This document shows, piece by piece, positions 5,743 through 5,825 of a stretch of 5,825 nucleotides of DNA. This DNA comes from JBKHJZ01 sp046537875 (lineage in GTDB: Bacteria; Actinomycetota; Acidimicrobiia; Acidimicrobiales; VFJN01): positions 1 through 5,825 of the forward strand of contig JBKHJZ010000198.1 of NCBI GenBank assembly GCA_046537875.1, in the 5' to 3' direction. The position numbers and the translations under genes were made by a program. Numbering within the stretch: position 1 is the first letter of the stretch; the number at the start of each line of letters is the position of its first letter. The notes under the pieces were generated by a model that had not been told where the DNA came from, ran no database searches, and saw only the letters and a program-made list of their open reading frames with translations.

Positions 5743-5825
5743 GCGAGACCGGTCGACGGCTCCCCCACCGCGACAGCGGCCTGCCGATCGTCACCCCGGT
5801 TCCCGGCCGCCGGGCGGCGGCTCGG
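5739..5825 (+). CDS. Partial ORF overlapping the end of smpB, function unknown
   Basis: A GTG at 5739 sits in a GTGA overlap with the smpB stop. The frame then stays open for all 29 codons to the window edge, beginning MSETGRRLPHRDSGLPIVTP if GTG is read as Met. The 4-nt overlap is the arrangement seen for coupled genes elsewhere in this window and supports a real downstream gene. The visible part is basic, proline-rich and without a recognisable motif, possibly a disordered N-terminus preceding a domain or membrane segment that lies outside the window. It is too short to rule out a chance open frame in GC-rich DNA. Confidence 0.45.
   Translation, partial: MSETGRRLPHRDSGLPIVTPVPGRRAAAR

Overview
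This is a GC-rich, densely packed bacterial chromosome segment, most likely from a high-GC actinobacterium and possibly Acidimicrobiia. The evidence is the strong GC bias at third positions, an F420/LLM-type oxidoreductase, a mycobacterial-type Mec/CysM pair, and promoter -10 hexamers placed so close to start codons that leaderless or near-leaderless mRNAs are likely. There are no mobile elements, CRISPR arrays, tRNA or rRNA genes that I can see. The lineage is an inference from gene content, not a measured placement.

Layout. Five genes lie on the minus strand, read from right to left. They are a JAMM/MPN+ metalloprotease of the Mec type (4720-5160), an O-phosphoserine-type cysteine synthase CysM (3650-4597), an alkaline-phosphatase-superfamily phosphodiesterase (1948-3525), an LLM-class flavin/F420-dependent oxidoreductase (1049-1951, overlapping the phosphodiesterase by 4 nt), and a complete class I fructose-bisphosphate aldolase (1-888). 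On the plus strand, smpB (5251-5742) diverges from mec. It is followed by a probable partial ORF that starts in a 4-nt overlap at 5739 and runs off the window.

How the genes work together. Mec and CysM belong to the cysteine pathway known from Mycobacterium tuberculosis. There, Mec trims the sulfur carrier CysO, and CysM uses CysO thiocarboxylate plus O-phosphoserine to make cysteine. Here the carrier gene that normally sits between them is missing: only 122 nt separate mec and cysM. The phosphodiesterase and the LLM oxidoreductase are probably translationally coupled. The aldolase is a separate glycolytic gene with its own Shine-Dalgarno. SmpB belongs to tmRNA ribosome rescue.

The two most notable observations are the mec-cysM pair without cysO and the phosphodiesterase. 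In the latter, the catalytic motifs appear in circularly permuted order: the C-terminal GxHG metal ligand and the segment around it are found at the N-terminus, ahead of the first Asp and the Thr nucleophile. A third observation is the compact mec/smpB divergent region, where a perfect inverted repeat brackets the mec -10 hexamer.
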